This document shows positions 1 through 7,775 of a stretch of 64,000 nucleotides of DNA, piece after piece. Every line of letters starts with the position of its first letter. Position 1 is the stretch's first letter. This stretch comes from Streptomyces sp. 135 (GTDB taxonomy: Bacteria; Actinomycetota; Actinomycetes; Streptomycetales; Streptomycetaceae). A model generated the notes under the pieces. That model was not told the origin of the DNA and made no database searches. It saw only the letters and a list, made by a program, of their open reading frames with translations. The stretch spans positions 5,332,001 to 5,396,000 of the forward strand of contig NZ_CP075691.1 of assembly GCF_020026305.1 (NCBI RefSeq), read 5' to 3'. Position numbers and translations under genes: made by a program.

Positions 1-101
1 TGGATCCCGGTGATCCTGCCCTCGTGTACGGCGATGTCTGCGCGGTAGGAGGCATCTCCGGTGCCGTCGATGACGCGGGCGTCTCGGATCACCAGGTCCA
101 T
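1..101 (-). CDS. N-acyl-D-amino-acid deacylase, N-terminus only (cut by window edge)
   Basis: The minus strand reads from an ATG at 101 into MDLVIRDARVIDGTGDASYR and on to the window edge. This is the standard opening of the D-aminoacylase (amidohydrolase superfamily) family. A GAGAGG ribosome-binding site lies about 8 nt before the ATG. Family members remove the acyl group from N-acyl-D-amino acids. The catalytic part lies outside the window. The gene follows a PLP deaminase on the same strand after a 407-bp repeat-rich gap, so a shared deacylation-then-deamination role is likely. Confidence 0.75.
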   Translation of the reverse strand, partial: MDLVIRDARVIDGTGDASYRADIAVHEGRITGI

Positions 102-508
102 GGGGGGCCTCTCTCGGTTGTCGTGGGTTTCCGCCGGCCTTCGGCCGATTGCTTTCCCCACCCGCCCGCCCGTGCGGGTTCGTTGGCGGGTGCGGGTGGC
201 CCCTGTGGGGGCGGGGATTGTTCGGCGGGTGACGGTTGTGGGTGGGTGTTCTTCGCGGCCTTCGGCCGATTGGTCTCCCACCCGCCCGCCCATGCGGGGG
301 TGTTGGCGGGTGCGGGTGGCCCCCGCGGGGGCGGGGGTTGCTTGGCGGGTGCTGGGTGTGGGTGGTTCTTTCCCGGCCTTCGGCCGGATTGCTTCCCCAC
401 CCGCCCGTCGCGGAGCGGCGGTTCAGGGGGTGGCCGCCGGGTTTCGCGCGGGTGGGTGGGAGAGGAGCCACGGGCAAGGGGATACCGCCGGGTTCCTCTC
501 ACCGCCCC
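102..508. repeat. Three imperfect ~120-bp tandem repeats with hairpins, no gene
   Basis: No credible gene lies here. GGCCTTCGGCC recurs at about 136, 257 and 375 (spacing 121 and 118 bp). In the first two units it is followed by a long inverted repeat (158-199 and 278-319) of the form CCACCCGC...GCGGGTGG. The third unit is truncated or diverged. The repeats separate the two minus-strand genes and could form stacked hairpins in a shared transcript. Confidence 0.8.
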
Positions 509-1849
509 TCAGAAGAACGTACGGATGTACTCCGTGACCGTCCCGTCCGCCTCCACCAGAGGAATCAGCTGCCACTTGTCGAACGCCGTGCACGGGTGCG
601 AAAGCCCCATCCCCAGCCAGTCCCCCACGGCCAGCTCCGCCTCCGGCCCCGTCCGCACCCACCCGTGCTGATCGGAGAGCCCCGTCACCGTGACCCCGGC
701 CGCCGCCCGCTCCACACCATCGCGCCGCACGACCTGCGCCTCGGGCAGATCCAGGTCGTACGCCGCATCCCGCTTCCCCGCGTTGACGAACGCCTGCTCG
801 GCGGACGGCTTCGACACCACCTGCGCCCACAGCCGGAGAGCCGGTTCGAGCGCACCCTCCTGCGGGACGCGGTTGAAGGGCGTGACATGCCGGTAGTGAC
901 CGTCGTCATGGGAGACGTACGCACCCGAGCGCAGCAACTTCAGCACCGGCACGGACAGTTCGGGAAGCTCCGCGAAGACCGACGCCACCGCGTCGAACCA
1001 CGCGCTGCCGCCCGCGCTGACCACGACCTCCGGCAGATCCGCGAACCGCCCCGCCTTGTCCAGCTCGACGGCCAGCGCGGTCAGCCGCCGCAGCCACGCC
1101 GTGACCCGCTCCGTGGTGGCCCGCGGCACCTCGCCCTCGTACCCGGCGACGCCCACGAGCCGCAGTGTGTCGGCGCCCGCGACGGCGTTGGCGATCTCGA
1201 AGCACTCGGCCTCGGTCCGCGCGCCGGTCCGCGCCTCGTCACCGGCGCCCAGTTCCAGCACGACGTCGACGGGCCGGCTCGCGCCCGCCTCGCTGAGCGC
1301 GGCGTGCATCAGCTCGACGCCGCGTACGGAGTCGACGTAACAGATGAAGCGGAAGGACGGATCGGCGTCCAGCTCGGCGGCGACCATGCGCAGCGCCGCC
1401 GCGTCGACCAACTCGTTCGCGAGGAAGATCCGCGAGGTGCCGAACGCCCGTGCCACGCGCACCTGATGGGGCACCGCCAGCGTGATGCCCCACGCTCCGC
1501 GCTCCATCTGCCGGGCGAAGAGCTGCGGTGCCATCGACGTCTTGCCGTGCGGCGCGAAGGCCAGGCCGTGCCGCTCGGCGTACGTCTCCATGAGCGCGAG
1601 GTTGTGCTCAAGGCGCTCGGCGGAGAGGGCGAGGACGGGGGTGGTGAAGCCGCCGGTGAAGAGGTTCCTGCGCTGGGCCGCGAGCTCGCCGACCGTCAGC
1701 CCGTCGGCGTCCGGGGGGAGGCCCTTGAAGCGGTGGTCGATCCGCTCGTCCGCAAGCGCGGCCAGCGGATCGGCAGCCGGCGGACCGGCGTTCGATGCGT
1801 CCGAGGAACGGTCGGCGGCGGGGTTGTCGGCGGGGTTGTCGGCGGCCAT
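509..1849 (-). CDS. Fold-type III PLP deaminase (D-serine dehydratase / D-glucosaminate dehydratase-like)
   Basis: The 446-aa protein has an alanine-racemase-type N-terminal barrel. APHGKTSMAP around residue 100 carries the PLP lysine (K103), and the C-terminal domain has H395 plus the H418-x-C420 pair (SHPCTAF) expected for the zinc site of DSD-type enzymes. It should release ammonia from a D-configured 2-amino acid. GGAGGAGG precedes the ATG. It is divergent from kinase, IclR, RidA and GntP genes. D-glucosaminate dehydratases belong to this fold family, so the product could be 2-keto-3-deoxygluconate, which the adjacent kinase would use. D-Ser or D-Thr deamination is the alternative. Confidence 0.8.
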   Translation of the reverse strand: MAADNPADNPAADRSSDASNAGPPAADPLAALADERIDHRFKGLPPDADGLTVGELAAQRRNLFTGGFTTPVLALSAERLEHNLALMETYAERHGLAFAPHGKTSMAPQLFARQMERGAWGITLAVPHQVRVARAFGTSRIFLANELVDAAALRMVAAELDADPSFRFICYVDSVRGVELMHAALSEAGASRPVDVVLELGAGDEARTGARTEAECFEIANAVAGADTLRLVGVAGYEGEVPRATTERVTAWLRRLTALAVELDKAGRFADLPEVVVSAGGSAWFDAVASVFAELPELSVPVLKLLRSGAYVSHDDGHYRHVTPFNRVPQEGALEPALRLWAQVVSKPSAEQAFVNAGKRDAAYDLDLPEAQVVRRDGVERAAAGVTVTGLSDQHGWVRTGPEAELAVGDWLGMGLSHPCTAFDKWQLIPLVEADGTVTEYIRTFF

Positions 1850-1870
1850 GGGCGCCTCCTCCAGTGGTGC

Positions 1871-1920
1871 GTTGCAGCATCTGCAACAGTCATTGCGTAT
1901 GTCGCTGACTGCTGTCTAAC
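1871..1920 (+). promoter_or_regulatory. Candidate IclR-family operator and promoter between divergent genes
   Basis: GTTGCAGCATCTGCAAC (1871-1887) is a perfect inverted repeat with 7-bp arms and a 3-bp centre, the only strong palindrome in the 127-bp divergent gap. Just after it lie a -35-like TTGCGT (1893-1898) and a -10-like TCTAAC (1915-1920) with 16-bp spacing. The downstream operon encodes an IclR regulator, so autoregulation through this site is the simplest reading. This is inference from position and symmetry. Confidence 0.5.
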
Positions 1921-1976
1921 ATCCGAGCCAACCCCGGGTCAACGGATCCGGACAGACGGTTGAAGGGCTGGAGATC

Positions 1977-3068
1977 GTGACCGCACAGGCAGCCGCAAAG
2001 GCCGTCCCGGAGGCCGCCGCGCAGGCGATCGTGGACGTCGTGGCACTCGGCGAGTCCATGGTCACCTTCCGGCCCGCCCGCCCCGGCCGCCTCGCCGACG
2101 TGCCCTCCTTCGACCGCGGGATCGGCGGCGCCGAGTCGAACGTCCTGTGCGCGCTCGCCGTCGCCGGACACACCACCCGCTGGGTCAGCCGCGTCGGCGC
2201 CGACGGCTTCGGCGACCACCTCGTCGAGACGATCGCCCGCTACGGCGTCGACACCTCCGCCGTCGGCCGCGACCCGCACCGCCCCACCGGCATCTACTTC
2301 CGCACCGCCGACGACCGCGACACCGACGCCCACGAGGTCGTCTACTACCGCGCGGGCTCCGCCGCCTCCGCCATGGCACGCGGCTCCGTCGACGAGGACG
2401 CGCTCACCGCCGCCCGCGTCCTGCACCTGTCGGGCATCACCCCCGCTCTCTCCGCCGACTGCCTCGACCTCGTACGCCACCTCTGCACCCGGCGCCCGGA
2501 CCGCGGCGCCCACGCCCCCCTGATCTCCTTCGACGTCAACCACCGCCCCGGCCTCTGGAAGGACGCCACCACCGGCCCCGACGTCCTGCTCCGCCTCGCG
2601 CGCGGCGCCGACCTCGTCTTCGTCGGCGAGGACGAGGCCGCGACCGCCTGGGGCGTGACCGGCGGCCCCGACGCCCTGCGCGCCGCCCTGCCCGAACCCG
2701 CCATCCTCGTCGTCAAGCAGGGCAGCCGCGGCGCCACCCTCTTCCGACACGGCGAGGACCCCGTCTTCCAGCCCGCCCTGCACGTCGACGTCGTCGCGCC
2801 CGTCGGCGCAGGGGACGCCTTCGCCGCCGGGTTCCTCTCCGCCACCCTGCGCGGCCTGCCCGCCGCGCGGCGGCTGCGCCACGGCCACCTCATGGCCGCC
2901 GCCGCCCTCACCGACCCCGGCGACCTCGCGACGCCCCCCGCCCGCGCACACGCCGACCGCCTCGCCGCCCTGGACGACGCCGCCTGGGAGACACTTCGTC
3001 TCGGCCCCGGCTGGACGGCGAACGCCCAAGAGCACGGCGGGGCCGAGGAGGAGGTACGTACCCCATGA
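1977..3068 (+). CDS. kdgK: PfkB-family sugar kinase, 2-keto-3-deoxygluconate kinase-like
   Basis: The 363-aa ribokinase-fold protein opens with VVALGESMVTF and an early GGAESN substrate-binding stretch. It ends with the PfkB signature APVGAGDAFAAGF, whose GAGD supplies the catalytic aspartate. The best family match is 2-dehydro-3-deoxygluconate kinase, which makes KDPG for cleavage by an aldolase not seen here. The GTG start follows a weak GGAG. The stop overlaps the next start by 4 bp (ATGA), so it is translationally coupled to the IclR gene. The exact sugar acid is inferred from neighbours. Confidence 0.8.
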   Translation: MTAQAAAKAVPEAAAQAIVDVVALGESMVTFRPARPGRLADVPSFDRGIGGAESNVLCALAVAGHTTRWVSRVGADGFGDHLVETIARYGVDTSAVGRDPHRPTGIYFRTADDRDTDAHEVVYYRAGSAASAMARGSVDEDALTAARVLHLSGITPALSADCLDLVRHLCTRRPDRGAHAPLISFDVNHRPGLWKDATTGPDVLLRLARGADLVFVGEDEAATAWGVTGGPDALRAALPEPAILVVKQGSRGATLFRHGEDPVFQPALHVDVVAPVGAGDAFAAGFLSATLRGLPAARRLRHGHLMAAAALTDPGDLATPPARAHADRLAALDDAAWETLRLGPGWTANAQEHGGAEEEVRTP

Positions 3069-3823
3069 GCCAGACCGTCGACCGCGCGCTCTCGATCCTG
3101 CCGCTGCTCGCCGAAGGTCCCGCCGACCTGGGGCAGGTCGCCGACCGGCTCGGCGTCCACAAGTCCACCGCGCTCCGGCTCCTGCGCACCCTCCACGAAC
3201 ACGGCCTGGTCTTCCGCCAGTCCGACCAGCGCTACCGCCTCGGCGCACGGCTGTTCGCGCTCGCGCAGGAGGCCGTGGAGAACCTCGACGTGCGCGAGAT
3301 CGCCCACCCCCACCTCCTCGCCCTCAACGAACGCTGCGGCCACACGGTGCACCTCGCCGTCCACGAGGACGGAGAAGTCCTCTACATCGACAAGGTCGAG
3401 AGCCGCTACCCGGTGCGCATGTACTCGCGCATCGGCAAACCGGTGGCGATCACGGTCGCCGCCGTCGCCAAGCTCCTCCTCGCCGACTTCCCGGAAGCCG
3501 AGCGCCGCGCCCTCGCGGAGAAGCTCGACTACCCCACCTACACGTCCCGTTCCACACCCAACGCCGCGGCTTTCCTGCGGGAGCTGGAGAAGGTGCGCGA
3601 ACAGGGCTGGGCCACCGACCTCGGTGGCCACGAGGAGTCCATCAACTGCGTCGGGGCCCCCATCCGCGGCGCGGACGGACGCGTCGTCGCCGCCATGTCG
3701 GTCTCCGCGCCGAATGTCGTCGTCACCGCCGAGGAACTCCTCGCACTGCTCCCGCTCGTACGCCGTACGGCGGAAGCCATCAGCCGGGAGTACTCCGGCC
3801 ACGCCCCCCTGAAAGAAGCCTGA
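3065..3823 (+). CDS. IclR-family transcriptional regulator
   Basis: The 252-aa protein has an N-terminal winged helix (LGQVADRLGVHKSTALRLL around residues 22-40) and a C-terminal IclR effector domain ending in the typical CVGAPIRGADGRVVAAMSVS. A much longer frame extends upstream, but the ATG at 3065 has a GGAGGAGG site and overlaps the kinase stop. It probably controls its own operon and the divergent deaminase through the palindrome at 1871-1887. The ligand is unknown; KDG or a related sugar acid would fit. Confidence 0.9.
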   Translation: MSQTVDRALSILPLLAEGPADLGQVADRLGVHKSTALRLLRTLHEHGLVFRQSDQRYRLGARLFALAQEAVENLDVREIAHPHLLALNERCGHTVHLAVHEDGEVLYIDKVESRYPVRMYSRIGKPVAITVAAVAKLLLADFPEAERRALAEKLDYPTYTSRSTPNAAAFLRELEKVREQGWATDLGGHEESINCVGAPIRGADGRVVAAMSVSAPNVVVTAEELLALLPLVRRTAEAISREYSGHAPLKEA

Positions 3824-3833
3824 AGGACACCTC

Positions 3834-4289
3834 ATGCCCGAGAACACCAGCAACACCAGCAACACCGACAACAGCGGCAACACCGTGAAGACGGCCCTCA
3901 CCCCGGCCACTCACACCACCCCGCCCGCGAAGTTCTCCCACGGCGTCAGGAAGGGCAACATCCTCCAGGTCGCCGGCCAGGTCGGCTTCCTCCCCGCCGA
4001 GGAGGGCAAGGCCCCCACCCCGGCCGGCCCCACCCTGCGCGAGCAGACCCTCCAGACCTTCGCCAACGTCAAGGCGATCCTCGAAGAGGGCGGCGCCACC
4101 TGGGACGACGTGATGATGATGCGCGTCTACCTCACGGACGTGGACCACTTCGCCGAGATGAACCAGATCTACAACGAGTACTTCGAGGAGCAGGGCCTCA
4201 AGGCGCCCGCCTCGGCCCGCACCACCGTCTACGTGGGCCTGCCCAAGGGCCTGCTCATCGAGATCGACGCGCTCGCCGTCCTCGGCTGA
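3834..4289 (+). CDS. ridA: RidA family enamine/imine deaminase
   Basis: The 151-aa protein has a Ser/Thr/Asn-rich leader of about 25 residues, then a YjgF/RidA domain. ILQVAGQVGF and the closing SARTTVYVGLPKGLLIEIDALAVL carry the family arginine that binds 2-iminoacids. RidA proteins hydrolyse reactive enamine/imine intermediates released by PLP dehydratases, so it pairs logically with the fold-III deaminase. It starts 10 bp after the IclR gene and is likely in the same operon. The extended N-terminus is longer than in stand-alone RidA proteins. Confidence 0.9.
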   Translation: MPENTSNTSNTDNSGNTVKTALTPATHTTPPAKFSHGVRKGNILQVAGQVGFLPAEEGKAPTPAGPTLREQTLQTFANVKAILEEGGATWDDVMMMRVYLTDVDHFAEMNQIYNEYFEEQGLKAPASARTTVYVGLPKGLLIEIDALAVLG

Positions 4290-4410
4290 CACCCGCCATC
4301 ACTCGCCGGCAAGCCGTACGTCGTCACGGCGCGGCGCCCTTCCCGTTCGCGGAGGCGCCGTGCCGCGATCCCCCCTGCTCCGAAAGCCCCATGCACTTAC
4401 GAGGTCAACG

Positions 4411-5901
4411 ATGTCCCCGTCCCACACCGCCGTGCTCGCGGCCGCCCCCGCCGTAGAGCCGCCACCCCACACGGGTGGCGTCCTCGCCCTGATCGACGGC
4501 ACGGCGGGCCTGCTGACCGTCGCCGCGCTCGGCATCGTCCTGCTGCTCTTCCTGATCATCAAGGTCCGGCTCCAGCCCTTCGTGGCGCTGCTCGCGGTCT
4601 CCATAGCCGTCGGCCTCTCGGCCGGCCTCTCCGTCACCGAACTTTTCGGCACGGTCCAGAAGTCCAACGCCGTCTCGGTCATCGAGTCGGGCATGGGCGG
4701 CATCCTCGGGCACGTGGCGATCATCATCGGCCTCGGCACGATGCTCGGCGCGATCCTCGAAGTGTCGGGCGGGGCCGAGGTACTGGCGTCGCGGCTCTTG
4801 GGGTTGTTCGGCGAGAAGCGCGCTCCACTGGCGATGGGCCTCACCGGCCTGATCTTCGGCATCCCGGTCTTCTTCGACGTCGGCATCTTCGTCCTCGCGC
4901 CGATCGTGTACGCCGCCGCCAAGCGCAGCGGCAAGTCGATCCTGCTCTACTGCCTCCCGCTCCTCGCCGGCCTGTCGATGACCCACGCCTTCCTGCCCCC
5001 GCACCCGGGCCCGGTGGCCGCTGCCGGTCTGCTCAAGGTGGACCTCGGCTGGGTCATCCTGATGGGCGTCGTCTGCGGCATCCCTGCGGTGCTCGCCGCC
5101 TGGGTGTACTCGGCGTGGGTCGGCAAGCGCATCTTCGTACCCGTTCCGCAGGACATGGTCGAGGCGGCCGACGAGGCGAAGGCGGCGGTCGTCGCCGAGC
5201 AGCGGGCGGCGGGGGTGACCCCGCAGGAGAAGCCGGTGCCGCTGGGCGTCGTCTTCACCATCATCGGCACGCCCCTGTTCCTGATCCTCCTCGCCACCTT
5301 CTCCTCGATCGCCTTCGACCCCTCGACGCTCCGGTCGGTCATCGAGTTCTTCGGCAGCCCCTTCGTCGCCCTCACGATCGCGCTCCTGATGGCGTACTAC
5401 TTGCTGGGCATCCGGCGCGGCTGGTCCCGCAAGTCCCTTGAACGCGTGTCGACTTCGTCCCTGAAGCCGGTCGGCAACATCCTGCTGGTGGTCGGCGCGG
5501 GCGGGATCTTCGGCGCGGTCCTCAAGGCGAGCGGCGTGGCCGCGGCCCTCTCGGACACCTTCCAGGACGTGGGCCTGCCGATCATCGTCCTCGCCTACCT
5601 GCTCTCCCTGGTCCTGCGGGTCGCCCAGGGCTCGGCGACGGTGGCGATCGTCACGACGGCGGGCATCGTCGCCCCGCTCCTGGCGGAGGGCGACTACTCC
5701 CAGGCCTTCGTCGCCCTCGTCATCATGGCCATCTCGGCGGGCTCCATCTTCGCCTCGCACGTGAACGACGGCGGTTTCTGGATGGTGGCGAAGTACTTCG
5801 GCATCAGCGAGCGGGACACCCTGAAGACGTGGACGGTCCTGGAGTCGGTGCTTTCCGTGGCGGGATTCGCGGTGGCGGCGGTGGTGAGCCTGTTCGTGTA
5901 G
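4411..5901 (+). CDS. GntP-family gluconate-type H+ symporter
   Basis: The 496-aa protein has about 12 hydrophobic segments across its length. It carries the family features GMGGILGHVAIIIGLGTMLG early on and THAFLPPHPGPVAAAG mid-protein. GntP permeases import gluconate and related sugar acids with protons. A GAGG site sits about 7 nt before the chosen ATG; an in-frame upstream start at 4360 lacks support. It is last in the kinase-IclR-RidA operon, so it probably imports the sugar acid or amino-sugar acid that the locus degrades. Confidence 0.88.
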   Translation: MSPSHTAVLAAAPAVEPPPHTGGVLALIDGTAGLLTVAALGIVLLLFLIIKVRLQPFVALLAVSIAVGLSAGLSVTELFGTVQKSNAVSVIESGMGGILGHVAIIIGLGTMLGAILEVSGGAEVLASRLLGLFGEKRAPLAMGLTGLIFGIPVFFDVGIFVLAPIVYAAAKRSGKSILLYCLPLLAGLSMTHAFLPPHPGPVAAAGLLKVDLGWVILMGVVCGIPAVLAAWVYSAWVGKRIFVPVPQDMVEAADEAKAAVVAEQRAAGVTPQEKPVPLGVVFTIIGTPLFLILLATFSSIAFDPSTLRSVIEFFGSPFVALTIALLMAYYLLGIRRGWSRKSLERVSTSSLKPVGNILLVVGAGGIFGAVLKASGVAAALSDTFQDVGLPIIVLAYLLSLVLRVAQGSATVAIVTTAGIVAPLLAEGDYSQAFVALVIMAISAGSIFASHVNDGGFWMVAKYFGISERDTLKTWTVLESVLSVAGFAVAAVVSLFV

Positions 5902-5943
5902 GACGGGCTCGAAGTAACTGCCGATGTGCCCCTCATGCCAGCG

Positions 5944-6366
5944 TCACGGCAGCACGTGGAGAGGTTGGTCGTTCGCGGTGCGGGGCGCGATGACGTCCCG
6001 GTAGTGGTGATCAAGGGCCAGCACGACGGGTTGCGGCAGGGCCCATGCCAGAGCGGCGTTGACGGCGTCGGTCAGACCGGTGGCGTCTTGATCGGAGTAC
6101 TTGCGCATCAGCTGTTCGGCCTGGCTGAGGAGAGGCCAGGTCATGGGTGCGAGTTTCAGCCTGTCCGTGCTTGCCCACGCCCGCAGACTGGTCAGCGTGT
6201 CCGCTGCGGCAGTGCCGCTGATCTTCGTCGTGAGGTGGTAGTCCAGTTCGGCGAGGACCAGGGGTGACACCACGAGCCTGTTGACGTGTGAGACCGCTTG
6301 GACTGCGCGTTCGTGGTGATCGTCCTCGCGGTTGTAGAGAGCGAGGAGCACCGAGGTGTCGGCCAC
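5944..6366 (-). CDS. vapC: PIN-domain toxin (VapC-like RNase)
   Basis: The 140-aa protein has the four acidic positions of PIN nucleases: the DTSVL opening, the E in SPLVLAELDYH, the D in ATGLTDAVNAALA and the D in VLALDHHYR. PIN toxins cut structured RNA using Mg2+ and are silenced by a partner. The GTG start lies 17 bp after the stop of the upstream antitoxin gene, the usual antitoxin-first order. It has no clear ribosome site of its own, so translation may depend on coupling. Confidence 0.82.
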   Translation of the reverse strand: MADTSVLLALYNREDDHHERAVQAVSHVNRLVVSPLVLAELDYHLTTKISGTAAADTLTSLRAWASTDRLKLAPMTWPLLSQAEQLMRKYSDQDATGLTDAVNAALAWALPQPVVLALDHHYRDVIAPRTANDQPLHVLP

Positions 6367-6383
6367 GGCGAACGCGTGGTGGC

Positions 6384-6683
6384 TTACTCGGCACCGTCCT
6401 CGAACAAATCCTTGGCGGAGTTGGTCGCAAGGTCGGGCGGACCGTCGAACATCGCCTGTGTCAGCGCGGCCATCGCATCGGCGTCCTCACCCAGAGGGGA
6501 GTGGAAGGCGAGGGGAACGCCACGGGCGACGTGGTCCAGTACCACTTCTTCCGGGGTGCGTCCTTCCAGGAACGCGAGGGTGCGCAGCGCTTCGGCCTGG
6601 TCGCCTGTGTAGGTGAGGGTGACGGAGACGGTGTCCGTCGGCGAAGGCGTGTGGTCCGGGGGTGGGGCGGGCGCGTCGGCCAC
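6384..6683 (-). CDS. vapB: VapB-like antitoxin
   Basis: The 99-aa acidic protein has a disordered Pro-rich start, a central strand and helix (VSVTLTYTGDQAEALRTLA) and an acidic C-terminus (AKDLFEDGAE) that could wrap the toxin. AGGAGG precedes the GTG start. It lies just upstream of the PIN gene on the same strand. I do not recognise a named DNA-binding fold with certainty; assignment rests on size, composition and toxin linkage. Confidence 0.65.
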   Translation of the reverse strand: MADAPAPPPDHTPSPTDTVSVTLTYTGDQAEALRTLAFLEGRTPEEVVLDHVARGVPLAFHSPLGEDADAMAALTQAMFDGPPDLATNSAKDLFEDGAE

Positions 6684-6727
6684 AGGGTTCTCCTCCTGCC
6701 TGCCGTATGGCGGGGTGTGTGCAAATT

Positions 6728-6743
6728 CTGACAGTAGCGTCAG
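6728..6743. promoter_or_regulatory. Inverted repeat upstream of the antitoxin gene
   Basis: CTGACAGTAGCGTCAG has perfect 5-bp arms (CTGAC/GTCAG) around a 6-bp centre and lies 45 bp before the antitoxin start. Toxin/antitoxin complexes usually bind such palindromes at their own promoter. Binding here is inferred only from position. Confidence 0.35.
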
Positions 6744-6770
6744 CGATGCCGGCAGTATGCCGCTTTCGTG

Positions 6771-6813
6771 CAGGTGAGGGTCCGGACGAAGTCTCGTCGC
6801 GGACCCTCACCTG
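6771..6813 (-). terminator. Strong hairpin after the 63-aa gene
   Basis: CAGGTGAGGGTCCG (6771-6784) pairs perfectly with CGGACCCTCACCTG (6800-6813), and the loop contains a further GACGA/TCGTC pairing. It lies directly downstream of the minus-strand gene at 6829-7020. No long U tract follows, as is common in Streptomyces terminators. Confidence 0.6.
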
Positions 6814-6828
6814 TGCGGCGGGGAGCTG

Positions 6829-7020
6829 TTACAGGAGGTGGTCGGCTTTACCGGCCTTGATGTCGTGGATGAGGGTGCGGGGGGCTTCGCGGGTGTCGGT
6901 GAGGTAGTGGTCCTCTTGGCCCGCGACGGCGATGTAGGCGTTGCCTGCGGGGTCGGTGCCTATGCGGAAGCAGTTGTTGCCTTCCCCGCAGAAGGGGTCG
7001 TCCCAGTTGATGCCGGGCAC
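6829..7020 (-). CDS. Small conserved Streptomyces protein, DUF397-like
   Basis: The 63-aa protein has a PFCGEGNNCFRIGTD motif then a strand-rich segment (AYIAVAGQEDHYLTD) and a Leu-rich end. The pattern of a GxGNNC motif followed by a predicted strand and an aspartate resembles DUF397 proteins, which accompany Streptomyces helix-turn-helix regulators. TAGGAGCG precedes the GTG start. No regulator partner is adjacent, but an ATPase-like gene is divergent upstream. Function unknown. Confidence 0.65.
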   Translation of the reverse strand: MPGINWDDPFCGEGNNCFRIGTDPAGNAYIAVAGQEDHYLTDTREAPRTLIHDIKAGKADHLL

Positions 7021-7220
7021 GGGTCGCTCCTAGAGATCACGGGCGATGGTGCGAGGCCTGCCTTCGGTAACACAAAGCTACGCACGGCAGTCGGCAGCGC
7101 ATCGCGCGGGCCTGCCCTCGTCCTTCTTCCCTGGGAGGGGTGGGGTTCGCGTCAGGGAGACGAGTCACCCGCAGCCGGGGGCCGCCCGACGTCCGACGCC
7201 AGTCACTCCATGGAGCCCCC

Positions 7221-7697
7221 ATGCCCCGCATCACCGTCTGCCCCACCCGGACCGACACCTCCGCCGCGACTCCCGACACCCTCGCGTACAGCCTCACCCT
7301 GCCCTCGGCCCTCACGTCACCGACGATCGCCCGCACCCTCACCCGCACCGTGCTCACCGCACACGGACTGACCGCGCTGGTGGACCCGGCGACCCAGGCC
7401 GTGGCCGAACTGACGGCCGCCGCCTGCACGTTCAGCGCGACGCCCGAGGTATACCTCTCCCTCCGCTTCCGCGACGGCACACTCCGCGTCATCGCCTACG
7501 ACAGCCACCCCCGCCACACGCGCCCCCGCCTCGCCGCCGCCTGTGACGCCCGCCGCCGGGCGGCACTACGGCTGCTCGCCTGCGTGACGCGGGCGCGAGG
7601 GCGACTGGGGCTTCGGCGAGGCGCGGGAACCGGGCGGGGGTACGCGGACGTGGGCGACGGTGCGGTACGGCGGGGGGTGGCGTACGGGCACCGCTAG
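7221..7697 (+). CDS. Putative histidine-kinase-like ATP-binding protein (anti-sigma-type), divergent
   Basis: The 158-aa protein has the outline of the small Streptomyces HATPase proteins: an N-terminal helix ending VLTAHGL, an AVAELTAAAC helix in the N-box position, then a strand pair (VYLSLRFRDGTLRVIAYDSHP). The N-box asparagine and glycine-rich lid are not evident, so ATP binding may be weak or lost. The C-terminal 45 residues are Arg/Gly-rich and may be poorly conserved read-through. GGAG lies upstream of the ATG. Confidence 0.5.
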   Translation: MPRITVCPTRTDTSAATPDTLAYSLTLPSALTSPTIARTLTRTVLTAHGLTALVDPATQAVAELTAAACTFSATPEVYLSLRFRDGTLRVIAYDSHPRHTRPRLAAACDARRRAALRLLACVTRARGRLGLRRGAGTGRGYADVGDGAVRRGVAYGHR

Positions 7698-7712
7698 CCG
7701 CACCCCGACGCC

Positions 7713-7748
7713 GCGACCCCGGGCCCCTCCAATGGGCCCCGGGGCCGC
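7713..7748. terminator. Hairpin between convergent genes
   Basis: GCGACCCCGGGCCC and its near-perfect complement GGGCCCCGGGGCCGC flank a 7-nt loop. The hairpin lies between the ends of the plus-strand gene at 7697 and the minus-strand peptidase gene at 7776, so it can stop transcription from both sides. Confidence 0.6.
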
Positions 7749-7775
7749 GGCAGGCGGCACCTCAGCCGTCAGCCG

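Noticed and set aside
2147..3064. Arg/Pro-rich frame upstream of the IclR start
   Set aside because: It is the shifted frame of the sugar kinase gene and contains no domain; IclR starts at 3065 with a good ribosome site.
4405..5760. 451-codon minus-strand frame opposite the GntP permease
   Set aside because: The protein is a low-complexity Asp/Arg/Glu/Gly string, typical of the antisense of a membrane protein gene.
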